From contig JAFDGR010000008.1 of assembly GCA_019309145.1 (NCBI GenBank), positions 1 through 39,245 on the forward strand: 39,245 nucleotides of DNA, in the 5' to 3' direction. Under the pieces are notes generated by a model. That model made no database searches and was not told the DNA's origin. It was given only the letters and a program-made list of their open reading frames with translations. Positions 17,483 through 25,707 of this stretch are shown here, piece by piece (position 1 is the first letter of the stretch; the number at the start of each line of letters is the position of its first letter). Position numbers and translations under genes: made by a program. The stretch comes from Deltaproteobacteria bacterium. Lineage in GTDB: Bacteria; Desulfobacterota; DSM-4660; Desulfatiglandales; Desulfatiglandaceae.

Positions 17483-19255
17483 ATGAAATCGCTCACCCCT
17501 GTTTCTCTCCTCATCGTCATCTCTTTGCTGGTCCTGTTTCTGCAATCCCCGCAAACAAGAACAGGACTCAAGTATCCCGACCGGTGCATGACCTGCCATC
17601 ATGCGTTCAATGATCCGGGAAAATCTCATGCCCTTGAGTCCCTGGGTTGTGCTTCCTGTCATCTGGGCAATCCCTATTCACTGGACGAGAAAAGGGCTCA
17701 TGTAGGCATGATCAAGAACCCCGGGGATTTGCGGGTGGTGGACAAAACTTGTGGAAAGCCCGCATGCCATCCGCAAATCGCTTCCCGGGTGAAACGCAGC
17801 ATCATGGCAACAAACCGCGGGATCCTTCGGTCGATTCAAATGCACTGGGTCCCCTTCCAAGCAACAAGGACAAGTGTGCCGGAACTTCTTGGCCCTGCTG
17901 CTCCCACCAATCCCGCTCTTGATCATTACCGGAAAATGTGCGGAGGATGCCATCTGTGGAAAAAGCGCGGGGATCACGCTGAAGAGATCGGGTTGCGCGG
18001 CGGCGGATGCAGTGACTGCCATATCCCTGATACGGATTTCTCCGGGAAAACGCCTGGAAAGGAACAGGTCCACCCGGCTATTACCATTCACATTCCCATT
18101 GCAAATTGTGTGAAATGCCACAACCGATCCGCCCGGATAGGGCTCTCCTACAGAGGGCATTATGAATCTGCCGGCTATGGAACACCCTACGAAGGGGCGG
18201 GACTGAGCAAAAGGCGCCTCTCAGGACGGCGGTTTTTTCTCCAGGTGGACGCAGACGTGCATTTCGGAAAGGCGGGCATGTCGTGCATTGACTGCCACAC
18301 CAGTACCGGGTTGATGGGAGACGGGAACGAGTATGATCAAATGGGCAAGCAGGTGGATATTACCTGCAGCGCGTGTCACGATCAGATCTTCCGGGATGAC
18401 CGTGGCACGCAATCCCTTGCATCCATCCTGTTTAACGCAAACGACCGGGTCCCGCACGCGCGGGGAAGGCGTATAGGGTTCACCAGGAAGGGAACCCCCC
18501 TTTACAATCTTCAGCTCGTGGGCGGACACCCTATTTTGTTTCGTAAGAAAGACGGTAAGCCTCTGGAGCTTCAAAGTGATTCAGGAAAAAGGGCTTACCA
18601 CACGCTTCCAGGGCACGAACGGCTCTCCTGTCAGTCCTGTCACAGTTCCTGGATGCCGCAATGCTACGGGTGTCATCTTGCCTACAACAAGCAAGAGCTG
18701 CAGAAGGACTGGCTCACCGGAACATTGCGCAAAGGGAGGTGGAAGGAGGCGCGTTCCTCTATGCGATTTCTCAAGCCGGCCCTTGGCGTGCGCCACAGCA
18801 GCAAGATCTTTCCTCTTTCTCCTTGCCAGGTATTTCTCCCCGATGCTGTCACGCAACAGAAAATCTTCACGGTTTCAGCTTTTGATCCCCATACAACATT
18901 GCTTCAATCAAGGTCGTGCGTTGACTGCCACGGCGATCCCAAGACCCTTGGCCTGGGAGAGGGGATTCTGTGGATGAAAAACGGCACATGGACCTTCAGG
19001 CCCACCTATGATGCAGCCGCATCACCGCTTGGTATTTCGTTCCCATTGGACGGGGTTATACAGCAGGCGGAAAAACAATCCGAGAATACTATTGCGGAAA
19101 CAGCGAGACCGTTCAACCGGTCCGAGGTGGATCGTATTCTGTCGGTAAACGGCTGCCTCGGGTGCCATAAGCGATATGATGACCCCATTTTTAGGGACTT
19201 CAGCACGAGCCTGAAGGTGTTCAAGGCGAAAGAAGACCTCCCATGCAAGAGATGA
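17483..19255 (+). CDS. dodecaheme c-type cytochrome
   Basis: The 590-residue exported protein has an N-terminal membrane/signal segment (SLLIVISLLVLFLQS) and 11 CXXCH heme motifs (CMTCH, CASCH, CGGCH, CSDCH, CVKCH, CIDCH, CSACH, CQSCH, CYGCH, CVDCH, CLGCH) plus one CX4CH motif (CGKPACH). It should bind up to 12 hemes and move electrons in the periplasm or across the outer membrane. The block CIDCHTSTGLMGDGNEY is shared with the next gene, so the two look like divergent paralogues. A long heme-free region (about residues 400-455) separates the last two motifs. No ribosome site is visible before ATG 17483. The substrate and terminal partner are unknown. Confidence 0.9.
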   Translation: MKSLTPVSLLIVISLLVLFLQSPQTRTGLKYPDRCMTCHHAFNDPGKSHALESLGCASCHLGNPYSLDEKRAHVGMIKNPGDLRVVDKTCGKPACHPQIASRVKRSIMATNRGILRSIQMHWVPFQATRTSVPELLGPAAPTNPALDHYRKMCGGCHLWKKRGDHAEEIGLRGGGCSDCHIPDTDFSGKTPGKEQVHPAITIHIPIANCVKCHNRSARIGLSYRGHYESAGYGTPYEGAGLSKRRLSGRRFFLQVDADVHFGKAGMSCIDCHTSTGLMGDGNEYDQMGKQVDITCSACHDQIFRDDRGTQSLASILFNANDRVPHARGRRIGFTRKGTPLYNLQLVGGHPILFRKKDGKPLELQSDSGKRAYHTLPGHERLSCQSCHSSWMPQCYGCHLAYNKQELQKDWLTGTLRKGRWKEARSSMRFLKPALGVRHSSKIFPLSPCQVFLPDAVTQQKIFTVSAFDPHTTLLQSRSCVDCHGDPKTLGLGEGILWMKNGTWTFRPTYDAAASPLGISFPLDGVIQQAEKQSENTIAETARPFNRSEVDRILSVNGCLGCHKRYDDPIFRDFSTSLKVFKAKEDLPCKR

Positions 19256-20964
19256 CGAAAAGCATCCTGCGTTTTTTCCTTTTCTTTTTTCTCCTCTTTG
19301 GGCCTTCCACTGCCTCCGGGGAAATGAAGCAAGGGAGCGAGGACTACAGTCATTGTCTTGCATGCCACCAGGGCATTCAATCCACCAGCAGAAACCATAA
19401 AGGCCTTTCCTGCGTCTCCTGCCATGTCAGGCCCGGAGACCGAAGAAAGGATGCGCTCAAGACCCACGAGGTTATTGTCAGGAATCCGTCACTCCCTTCC
19501 TCAGTAAGGACTTTTTGTGGAGAATGCCATAACGAGGAGATCCAAAGGGTTTCCACGTCGCTCCATTCCACCCTTGCCGGTGTTCTTAATCAGACCCGGT
19601 ACTTGTGGGGTGCGCAGAAGACGGCCGCTCCGGCCATTTTTGGCTTGGGAGAATCATTAGAACCGTTGCCCACGGTGGATCAGGACGTCTACCCTGACAA
19701 ACCCGGCCTGCTGGTAGATGATTTCCTCCGGCGGCGATGTCTGCGGTGCCACATACACGGGAAAGGGATCGGTGGAAAAGGGCTTTATCGGGCGGGCGGT
19801 TGCGCTGCTTGCCATGTCCTGTATGGGGATGATGGTGTTTATCGGGGGAAAGATCGGGCCATTCCAAAACACGCAAAGGGGTACCCTATCACCCATTCCT
19901 TCACCACACGCATTCCCAACACCCAGTGCCTCCATTGCCATAATCACAATCATGTGGGGGGGGATTATGAAGGGCTTTTTGAGCACGATTACAGCTCCAC
20001 CTATCGTTCCCCCATTATTGACGGAAAACCTGTACCCTCGCTATACGGGGCATGGTATCATCACCTGGCAAAGGATATTCATGCTGAAAAGGGCCTCTGG
20101 TGTATTGATTGCCATCACCAGAAAAATGTCATGGGAGACGGAAAGATCTACAGCTATGCGCTCCAGGTTCCCACGCGTACCTGTGAGGGATGTCACGGCG
20201 GATTTGGAGAAAAGCATCCTGTAACCAGTGGGATTCCCTTGCGCGCAGCCGGTGGAAAAGTGACGCGCAGGATACCGCCTTTTTCAAAGAAGCCGGTGGC
20301 TCATCGAATTCCTGAGCACGCACGGGTTCGATGTAGTGCGTGCCACGCCCAGTGGACGTTCCTCGATTTCGGGTTGAGCGTGATCCGTGAAGACGCGTCG
20401 CACGGGTATAAATGGTATGGTCTGACTGCCCAGGGCGATCCTTCGCTTGAGCTGAAACTCGAAGAGTCAATGGGAAGTCCAGTGGGCGCCCCTGTTTTTT
20501 CCAAGGATTTTATTTCAGGAGAAAGAAGGCCGGGAATTTGGTCCCAGGGATGGCGGTTCAGGCGGTGGGAGTGGTTCGTGCTGGGTGTTGACCATGAGGA
20601 CCGCTACACTCTCCTGCGGCCCCTTTACCAATATCTCGTCAGTTATGTTGACCGGCTGGGAAACGTTGTCCTGGACAGTGTTGTCCCCGGGAGGGGAGAT
20701 GGAAGCGGCCGTGGGTGGGCCTGGGCCCCGTATGTCCCTCATACAATCGCGCCGGTCGGGCGTCAATGTGATTCCTGCCACCGGAATCCCGTTGCAGCAG
20801 GGCTTGCAGCAAAGAAGGGGTTCAGTCCAGATACGCGCTTGAGGATCCCTTCTCCGCCTCCTGTTGCGTCCATGCGACTCCTGAACAAGCATGAAACAGA
20901 GAGACTCCTCCACCCCTCAAGACGCTGGGGAAGAGAGCGGTTGAAATCCCTTATGAGCAGATAA
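19252..20964 (+). CDS. decaheme c-type cytochrome
   Basis: The 570-residue exported protein carries a signal peptide (SILRFFLFFFLLFGPSTASG) and ten CXXCH motifs (CLACH, CVSCH, CGECH, CLRCH, CAACH, CLHCH, CIDCH, CEGCH, CSACH, CDSCH). The block CIDCHHQKNVMGDGKIY mirrors the preceding cytochrome. A heme-poor region (about residues 390-510) with GIWSQGWRFRRWEWFVLG may be a non-heme fold. ATG 19252 overlaps the upstream stop as ATGA, which suggests translational coupling; ATG 19243 is an alternative. The 3' end overlaps the opposite M24 gene by 14 bp. No porin or quinol oxidase subunit is next to it. Confidence 0.9.
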   Translation: MTKSILRFFLFFFLLFGPSTASGEMKQGSEDYSHCLACHQGIQSTSRNHKGLSCVSCHVRPGDRRKDALKTHEVIVRNPSLPSSVRTFCGECHNEEIQRVSTSLHSTLAGVLNQTRYLWGAQKTAAPAIFGLGESLEPLPTVDQDVYPDKPGLLVDDFLRRRCLRCHIHGKGIGGKGLYRAGGCAACHVLYGDDGVYRGKDRAIPKHAKGYPITHSFTTRIPNTQCLHCHNHNHVGGDYEGLFEHDYSSTYRSPIIDGKPVPSLYGAWYHHLAKDIHAEKGLWCIDCHHQKNVMGDGKIYSYALQVPTRTCEGCHGGFGEKHPVTSGIPLRAAGGKVTRRIPPFSKKPVAHRIPEHARVRCSACHAQWTFLDFGLSVIREDASHGYKWYGLTAQGDPSLELKLEESMGSPVGAPVFSKDFISGERRPGIWSQGWRFRRWEWFVLGVDHEDRYTLLRPLYQYLVSYVDRLGNVVLDSVVPGRGDGSGRGWAWAPYVPHTIAPVGRQCDSCHRNPVAAGLAAKKGFSPDTRLRIPSPPPVASMRLLNKHETERLLHPSRRWGRERLKSLMSR

Positions 20965-22156
20965 AGACTTGCAGGGGCAGGCGGGTAATCTTTCGGTGCC
21001 CGTTTTTTGTGACAACAACAACATCCCTGGAGCGCAGGGAATACCGATCATCAACGCGGGTTTCTGAAAACAAGGAGAGCACCATGCCTTGCTCAAGGAT
21101 CTCTTCGTTTCCTTCAGCAATGATGGGAGGTTCAACCAATTCCAGTCCGATTCCATTGCCAAGTATCCTTTTCCTGCCGGTCCCACGGCCTGGATTGTTT
21201 TGATCTACGCCCAAAGCGCTTGCCTTTTGGAGCGAAAGCTGAAACAGCCTGGCCGGGGATATCCCGGCCTTGACCTCTGCCACGATTTCGCCCTGGAGAT
21301 CCAGGAGACGCTTTACCCTCTCATTGAATGCTCGCGGCAGGGGACCGATGGAGGAAATCCTCGCTTCATGCATATGGTAGCCGTTCAGGAAAAACCTGGA
21401 TTCCAGCGTGATGGGTTCTCCCCGGTGCAAGCTCGTTTTCGGCTCAATTGCAAGGCAATTTCCTTCCCGGATGGAGGGGAGAGCGAGAACGCTGTTCGCC
21501 CCCCCCTCGGATTCGGCAACGTGAGAGACGGAAAACCCGGCTTTCTGATAGTCCCTGATACGAAGGGCCGCCCCGTGCCCGATAGCCCGTGCAAATGATT
21601 CTGCCCGGGTGGATACCTCCACATCCGTGGCACCTTCTTTCACATATTTTCCGATGTAATCAAACAATTGCAGGGATTTTTCCGCTGCTCGTTCCATCTG
21701 GGCCAATTCCCATGCAGATTTTATGGAACGGACCGCGTGGATCGCGGGAGATCCGTCCACGCATTCCGCGTCCGCAAATAACTTCTTGTAGAATTGAAAC
21801 TCCCGCATGGGCATGACATCCCACTCGAAACCGAGCCGAGCCGGGGGTGTTCCCTGGTGATCTATGATTATTCCAGGGATTTCCCTGATGGATTGAATGG
21901 GTAGAATGGTATGGAGAGGAGATTCTTCAAGGGCTCTTGGGAGGAACTTTTTCACGAGGAGCAGTGGTTTGCCTTCAGCCGGGATAAAAACAGATGCATG
22001 TTGGGCGGTTCCGGAAAAGTAGAGGACATCCACTCGTTGGACAATGAAGAGGGCGTCCATGTTTTTGGCCCGCATCTCCTGTTGCACGCGGTGTATGCGC
22101 CGCTGAATTTCCTCTGCCGGCACCTTGAATACATTGCGGTTTGATTTGTCTTCCAT
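20951..22156 (-). CDS. M24-fold (Xaa-Pro peptidase/creatinase-like) protein without metal ligands
   Basis: The N-terminal creatinase-type domain (residues 12-140, RIHRVQQEMRAKNMDALFI, VDVLYFSGT) is followed by a pita-bread fold. The usual metal ligands D, D, H, E, E are all replaced. GYHMHEAR stands where GY-x2-D-x-TR is normal; the first Asp is Glu in ITLESR; the motif HGIGL reads NGIGLELVEPP; GMVLSLFSE lacks the first Glu; and RSRD replaces the final RIED. It is thus probably not an aminopeptidase. It may be a metal-free creatinase-like hydrolase or a binding protein. Starts at 22156 or 22159 are both possible. A weak TTGGAC-16-TATACG promoter (22199-22172) precedes it, with its -35 inside the repeat. 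Confidence 0.8.
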   Translation of the reverse strand: MEDKSNRNVFKVPAEEIQRRIHRVQQEMRAKNMDALFIVQRVDVLYFSGTAQHASVFIPAEGKPLLLVKKFLPRALEESPLHTILPIQSIREIPGIIIDHQGTPPARLGFEWDVMPMREFQFYKKLFADAECVDGSPAIHAVRSIKSAWELAQMERAAEKSLQLFDYIGKYVKEGATDVEVSTRAESFARAIGHGAALRIRDYQKAGFSVSHVAESEGGANSVLALPSIREGNCLAIEPKTSLHRGEPITLESRFFLNGYHMHEARISSIGPLPRAFNERVKRLLDLQGEIVAEVKAGISPARLFQLSLQKASALGVDQNNPGRGTGRKRILGNGIGLELVEPPIIAEGNEEILEQGMVLSLFSETRVDDRYSLRSRDVVVVTKNGHRKITRLPLQVFICS

Positions 22157-22191
22157 CATTTCCACGGATAGCGTATAATAATAAATTATTT

Positions 22192-22370
22192 TTGTCCAAA
22201 ATCGGTGTTTCTGGCAGAGCAGGGGAACGGGATGTTCCCGAGGCGGCGTCATCAGGCACTCAACATATTGAGTGCCTGATCCGCAGTGAGCGGAGCCAGG
22301 GACGGCGGAGCGAACGAAGCAGAGGGAATATGCCGGTTCCATGCTTTCCGGGCTCACGTTGACAACCTGA
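22192..22370 (+). repeat. dispersed repeat copy A, with a 100-bp insertion
   Basis: The left end TTGTCCAAAATCGGTGT (22192-22208) is identical to 32432-32448. The right end TTGACAACCTGA (22359-22370) matches TTGACCACCTGA (32498-32509). After AGCAG (22218-22222) copy A carries 100 extra bases ending in a second AGCAG (22318-22322), after which the match to copy B resumes (AGAGGGA onward). It lies between divergent genes. No coding frame is evident. Confidence 0.6.
22251..22280. repeat. perfect 13-bp inverted repeat
   Basis: ATCAGGCACTCAA and TTGAGTGCCTGAT are exact reverse complements around the 4-base loop CATA. The hairpin lies inside the inserted segment of repeat copy A and has no T-tract on either side, so it is not an obvious terminator. 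Confidence 0.8.
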
Positions 22371-22427
22371 TTCTCAAACAATGGTTTTAAGATTTTATCC
22401 TATTGAAATCATAGAGTTTCATTCCCT

Positions 22428-22457
22428 TTGCAAAATTATTTTGATCAGCAGTATAAT
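22428..22457 (+). promoter_or_regulatory. candidate promoter of the rseC-like gene
   Basis: TTGCAA (22428-22433), an 18-bp spacer and a perfect TATAAT (22452-22457) precede the gene by about 110 bp. Confidence 0.55.
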
Positions 22458-22567
22458 ATATGAAAGTGCAAATGATACTGTCCAAAACGCCGTACGATAT
22501 GTCAAAGGAAAAAGTTCCTCTTGCGCTCAAGGTTGCTGGAATATTTCATGAGATCGGGTAGGATCGC

Positions 22568-23089
22568 ATGTTAACTGAAGAAGGAATTATTGAAAAAGTG
22601 TACGGGAACCGGGCCACGGTGCTTCTCAGGAGGAGTTCGGCGTGCGCCCATTGTGAATCTCAAGGGGCTTGCGAAGTAGCGGATGAGAAGAACATGCACG
22701 TGGTGCTGGCAAATGAACTCCACGCCGCTGTAGGAGACCGTGTCGAGATCAGCCTTCCTTCCCACTCCTTGTTGAAACTCTCTCTGGTGGTCTACTTTGT
22801 TCCGGTCGTGGCCCTGGTCATCGGGGCAGCCCTCGGGGACGCGTGGAGCCCCCTTTTTGACGTAAAAGCGGCCACCGGTGCCATCATTATAGGCGGGGTG
22901 GGCCTCTTTGGTACCTATTTGCTTATGAAATGGATGAATCGTGTGGCAAGATCAAGGATCGAATACCGGCCACGAATGACCCGTATCATTGATACTGAAC
23001 CCCTTCAACCCGACGATAACAAATCAGACCACACTGGAGACACCTTCTCGACTCATTCAACGCCTGTTCCTCGGACAGGCCAAGAATGA
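22568..23089 (+). CDS. rseC: RseC/MucC-family membrane protein
   Basis: The 173-residue protein has an N-terminal Cys-containing part (SSACAHCESQGACEV, the C-x2-C-x5-C pattern of the family), then two membrane helices (about 75-97 and 102-122) and a polar tail. RseC-type proteins are linked to Rnf/Rsx complexes and to reduction of SoxR in gamma-proteobacteria. Its position next to the rnf operon here supports an Rnf-related role, for example in maturation or redox sensing. It is convergent with rnfB and overlaps its 3' end by 104 bp. The tail beyond residue 140 (LQPDDNKSDHTGD...) is not conserved-looking. Confidence 0.85.
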   Translation: MLTEEGIIEKVYGNRATVLLRRSSACAHCESQGACEVADEKNMHVVLANELHAAVGDRVEISLPSHSLLKLSLVVYFVPVVALVIGAALGDAWSPLFDVKAATGAIIIGGVGLFGTYLLMKWMNRVARSRIEYRPRMTRIIDTEPLQPDDNKSDHTGDTFSTHSTPVPRTGQE

Positions 23090-25052
23090 TTTCACGGGAA
23101 GGATCATTGATCCTTTCAGATTCAGGAATCTCCGCCATTTTCTGCCGTGGGAACGGTTTTACCGGTTCCAGTTCATTGAGGCTCAGGACTTCAGTGAATT
23201 TTCGAATCATATTTGGCGGGGCCTCAACCGGTTCTCCGGTCAGAAAGCGGTGCACAGAACTGGCAGCCCTTCTCCCTGACCCGATGGCCTCAACAACGGC
23301 CCGGTAATCGGCCGTGGCCTCGCCGGGTCGAAAGATTCCCTTGTCTTCCCTGGCAAAAGGCCCGGGGTAAGGGGTCAGGGTTTCCCACGAAACCGGTGTT
23401 CTTGGTGCGGCTTCCTCCTCCGCTTCTTTTTCGCTCGCCTGCGGTACATAAATAAGTTCCGGAAACCTGCCGGCCCCGGTCAGGAGAAGATCAACGGAGA
23501 TCTCTTCCAGGGAGTCTTCTTGTCGGTCGAGGTGTTCGATCGTGACCCGTTGCACTGCAGTTCCCGTGCCCATCATTTTCATGACCGTGCTTTGGAACAG
23601 AAACTGGATGCCCTTTTCTTTCGCGCTCTTCATCACGTTTTCAGGGAAGGAGACTTCCTGCTCAGTGCCCCGGAAGACCAGGTACACTGCTTTTGCTCCC
23701 TCATTCATGCAGATCTCCGCGGCCTGTATGGCGGCATTTCCGCCGCCTAGGATCATCACCTGCTTCCCGGGTTGGGGTTTCTTTCCGCGCCGGTAATCGA
23801 GGAGGAAGTCAACCAGGATCTGGACACCGGGAAGCGGGCGCACATCCTCATCCCGTTGCTTTTCCCGGACAAGAGTGTCCCATCCGCCGGTCGCGACAAA
23901 GACTGCCCGGAATCCTTCTGCCAGGAGCGCGTCAACAGATATGTCTTTCCCCAATTTTTTTCCTGTTTGCGCTTCAATACCTGCCTCCAGGATGCCCTCA
24001 ATATCCCAGTCCAGGACCTTTCTCGGAAGCCTGGATTCAGGGAGCCCCAGGTGGAGAATTCCTCCCAGGTGGTCTGCAGCTTCGTAGACCGTCACGTCAT
24101 GTCCCAATCGATTCAGGGCATAGGCCGCGGTCAGGCCTTCTGCTCCTCCCCCGATAACAGCTGCACGGCACTGGGTTTCAGGGGCCCTGGGGACCTGGAC
24201 ATGTTGCCCGGAGGCCATTTCCTGGTCTGTTGCAAATCGTTTCAGGCTGTTTATGCCGACCGGTTCATCCACCAGGTTCCGTCGGCAGGCCTCTTCACAC
24301 GGCTCCACACAAATTCGCCCACAGACGCTGGGAAACGGGTTTGACTCTTTGATAATCCTGACTGCCTCCAGGTAGTTTCCATTGGAAATTTCCCTGATAT
24401 AGGCCGGGATGTCGATTCCGGCCGGGCAGTTACGCTGGCACGGGGCGGTACATTGATCAGTGGTGTATTCGCGCTGAATACGGCGTGTATTTGAGGTAAG
24501 CGTGATGATATGCCTGGGGCAGACCCTCTCACAGGTTCCACATCCCGTGCACAGGTCCTCATCTACCACGGGAAGATGATCGGGCCCCATGGAAAGCGCT
24601 CCGAAAGGGCAGGCCCGCACACAGGTGCCGAGCCCGATACACCCGATCGGGCAGATTTTCGATCCACCATTGAGCAGCATGGCGGCCCGGCAGTCGTTAT
24701 ATCCGTCGTAAATGTATTTCAGGTCCGCTTTTTCAAGCCCGTAGGTACATCCAGGCCTGGCAATATCCGGCTCCCTTTCCACGATTTCGACACCCATTAC
24801 CGCGGCTATCGCAGCATGCACCTCAGGGGTACATACCACGCAGGCATTCGGAGGGGCCTTTCCTGTCGCGATTGCCTGGGCCGACCCGCTGCATCCGGGA
24901 TACCCACATCCCCCGCAGTTGGCACCTGGAAGCAGTTCTTCAATCTCCAGGATTTTTGGATCTATATAAACATAGAAAATCTTAGAGGCAATGGCGAGGC
25001 CAAGACCCGCCACAAGTCCGATTCCACCGATAGCCAGTAGGGCTGCGATCAT
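22986..25052 (-). CDS. rnfB: RnfB fused to GltD-like FAD/NAD(P) oxidoreductase
   Basis: Residues 1-180 are RnfB: a membrane anchor (1-27), the Cys cluster in GANCGGCGYPGC, then two 4Fe-4S sets (C134, C138, C144, C148 and C168, C171, C174, C178). From about residue 197 it continues as a glutamate-synthase small-subunit-like module: a Fe-S entry domain (CTAPCQRNCPAGIDIPAY, CGRICVEPCEEACRR), an FAD-binding GGGAEG (301-306) and an NAD(P)-binding GGGNAA (436-441). It ends with CLQCGLIC. The 688 residues are twice the normal RnfB size. The fusion would couple ferredoxin, the Rnf membrane core and NAD(P)H directly. It is the last gene of the operon and starts 47 bp after rnfA; GGAG lies 7 nt before ATG 25052. 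Confidence 0.93.
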   Translation of the reverse strand: MIAALLAIGGIGLVAGLGLAIASKIFYVYIDPKILEIEELLPGANCGGCGYPGCSGSAQAIATGKAPPNACVVCTPEVHAAIAAVMGVEIVEREPDIARPGCTYGLEKADLKYIYDGYNDCRAAMLLNGGSKICPIGCIGLGTCVRACPFGALSMGPDHLPVVDEDLCTGCGTCERVCPRHIITLTSNTRRIQREYTTDQCTAPCQRNCPAGIDIPAYIREISNGNYLEAVRIIKESNPFPSVCGRICVEPCEEACRRNLVDEPVGINSLKRFATDQEMASGQHVQVPRAPETQCRAAVIGGGAEGLTAAYALNRLGHDVTVYEAADHLGGILHLGLPESRLPRKVLDWDIEGILEAGIEAQTGKKLGKDISVDALLAEGFRAVFVATGGWDTLVREKQRDEDVRPLPGVQILVDFLLDYRRGKKPQPGKQVMILGGGNAAIQAAEICMNEGAKAVYLVFRGTEQEVSFPENVMKSAKEKGIQFLFQSTVMKMMGTGTAVQRVTIEHLDRQEDSLEEISVDLLLTGAGRFPELIYVPQASEKEAEEEAAPRTPVSWETLTPYPGPFAREDKGIFRPGEATADYRAVVEAIGSGRRAASSVHRFLTGEPVEAPPNMIRKFTEVLSLNELEPVKPFPRQKMAEIPESERINDPSREIILGLSEEQALNESRRCLQCGLICYRRVEGVQYQ

Positions 25053-25099
25053 TTTTTATCTCCGTTATGCTTATAATATGACGATCCTGTTCCGGTCGG

Positions 25100-25678
25100 C
25101 TAATGGACCAGACCCGCAAACCCAAGAAATGCCAAGGCCAGAAGTCCGACGGTCACCAGTCCAATGGAGGTACCGCGAAGGTGAACGGGGATCGGCGCTA
25201 CGGCATAGCGTTCCCGGATTCCCGTCAGGATAATGAGGGCCAATCCATATCCCACACTGGCGGCAAAGGCATACACCAGGGTCTTCACGAAATCATATTC
25301 GTTCTGCACGGCAAGGATGGCAATACCAAGCACGGCGCAGTTCGTGGTGATGAGGGGAAGATAGATCCCCAGAGCCTGGTAGAGTGCAGGAACGGATTTT
25401 TGTAAAAACATCTCGACGAACTGTACAAGGGCGGCAATGACCAGGATAAAGGCAATGGTTTCGAGGTACTCGAGCTCGTAGGGAACGAGGATGTATGTCT
25501 CAACGATCCACGTAGCACCGCTGGCCATCACCACGACAAAGACCACCGCCATTGCCATACCAATGGCCGTATCAATCCGGGTTGAACACCCCAGGAAAGG
25601 GCAGTTTCCCAGGTACCGTGCCAGGATAATATTGTTCACGAACATGGCACCAACAATCAAGAGCAGGTAATCAGACAT
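25100..25678 (-). CDS. rnfA: Rnf complex membrane subunit RnfA
   Basis: The 192-residue protein has six hydrophobic segments and the family sequences FVNNIILARYLGNCPFLGCS and LPLITTNCAVLG. The Cys residues in these two segments fit the membrane-embedded 2Fe-2S site shared by RnfA and RnfE. The pump uses electron flow between ferredoxin and NAD to move Na+ or H+. A ribosome site (GGATGTGAG) precedes ATG 25678. It follows rnfE by 29 bp. Confidence 0.97.
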   Translation of the reverse strand: MSDYLLLIVGAMFVNNIILARYLGNCPFLGCSTRIDTAIGMAMAVVFVVVMASGATWIVETYILVPYELEYLETIAFILVIAALVQFVEMFLQKSVPALYQALGIYLPLITTNCAVLGIAILAVQNEYDFVKTLVYAFAASVGYGLALIILTGIRERYAVAPIPVHLRGTSIGLVTVGLLALAFLGFAGLVH

Positions 25679-25707
25679 GGCTCACATCCTTTTTGTAAAT
25701 GAAAATC

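Noticed and set aside
22460-22561. 33-codon frame ending 6 bp before the rseC-like gene
   Set aside because: Its first ATG lies at or before the predicted transcription start, no ribosome site is visible, and I recognise no motif in it; probably chance.
23693-24344. Long plus-strand frames opposite rnfB
   Set aside because: These are antisense shadows of the RnfB-GltD gene, with Cys/Pro-rich, low-information sequence.
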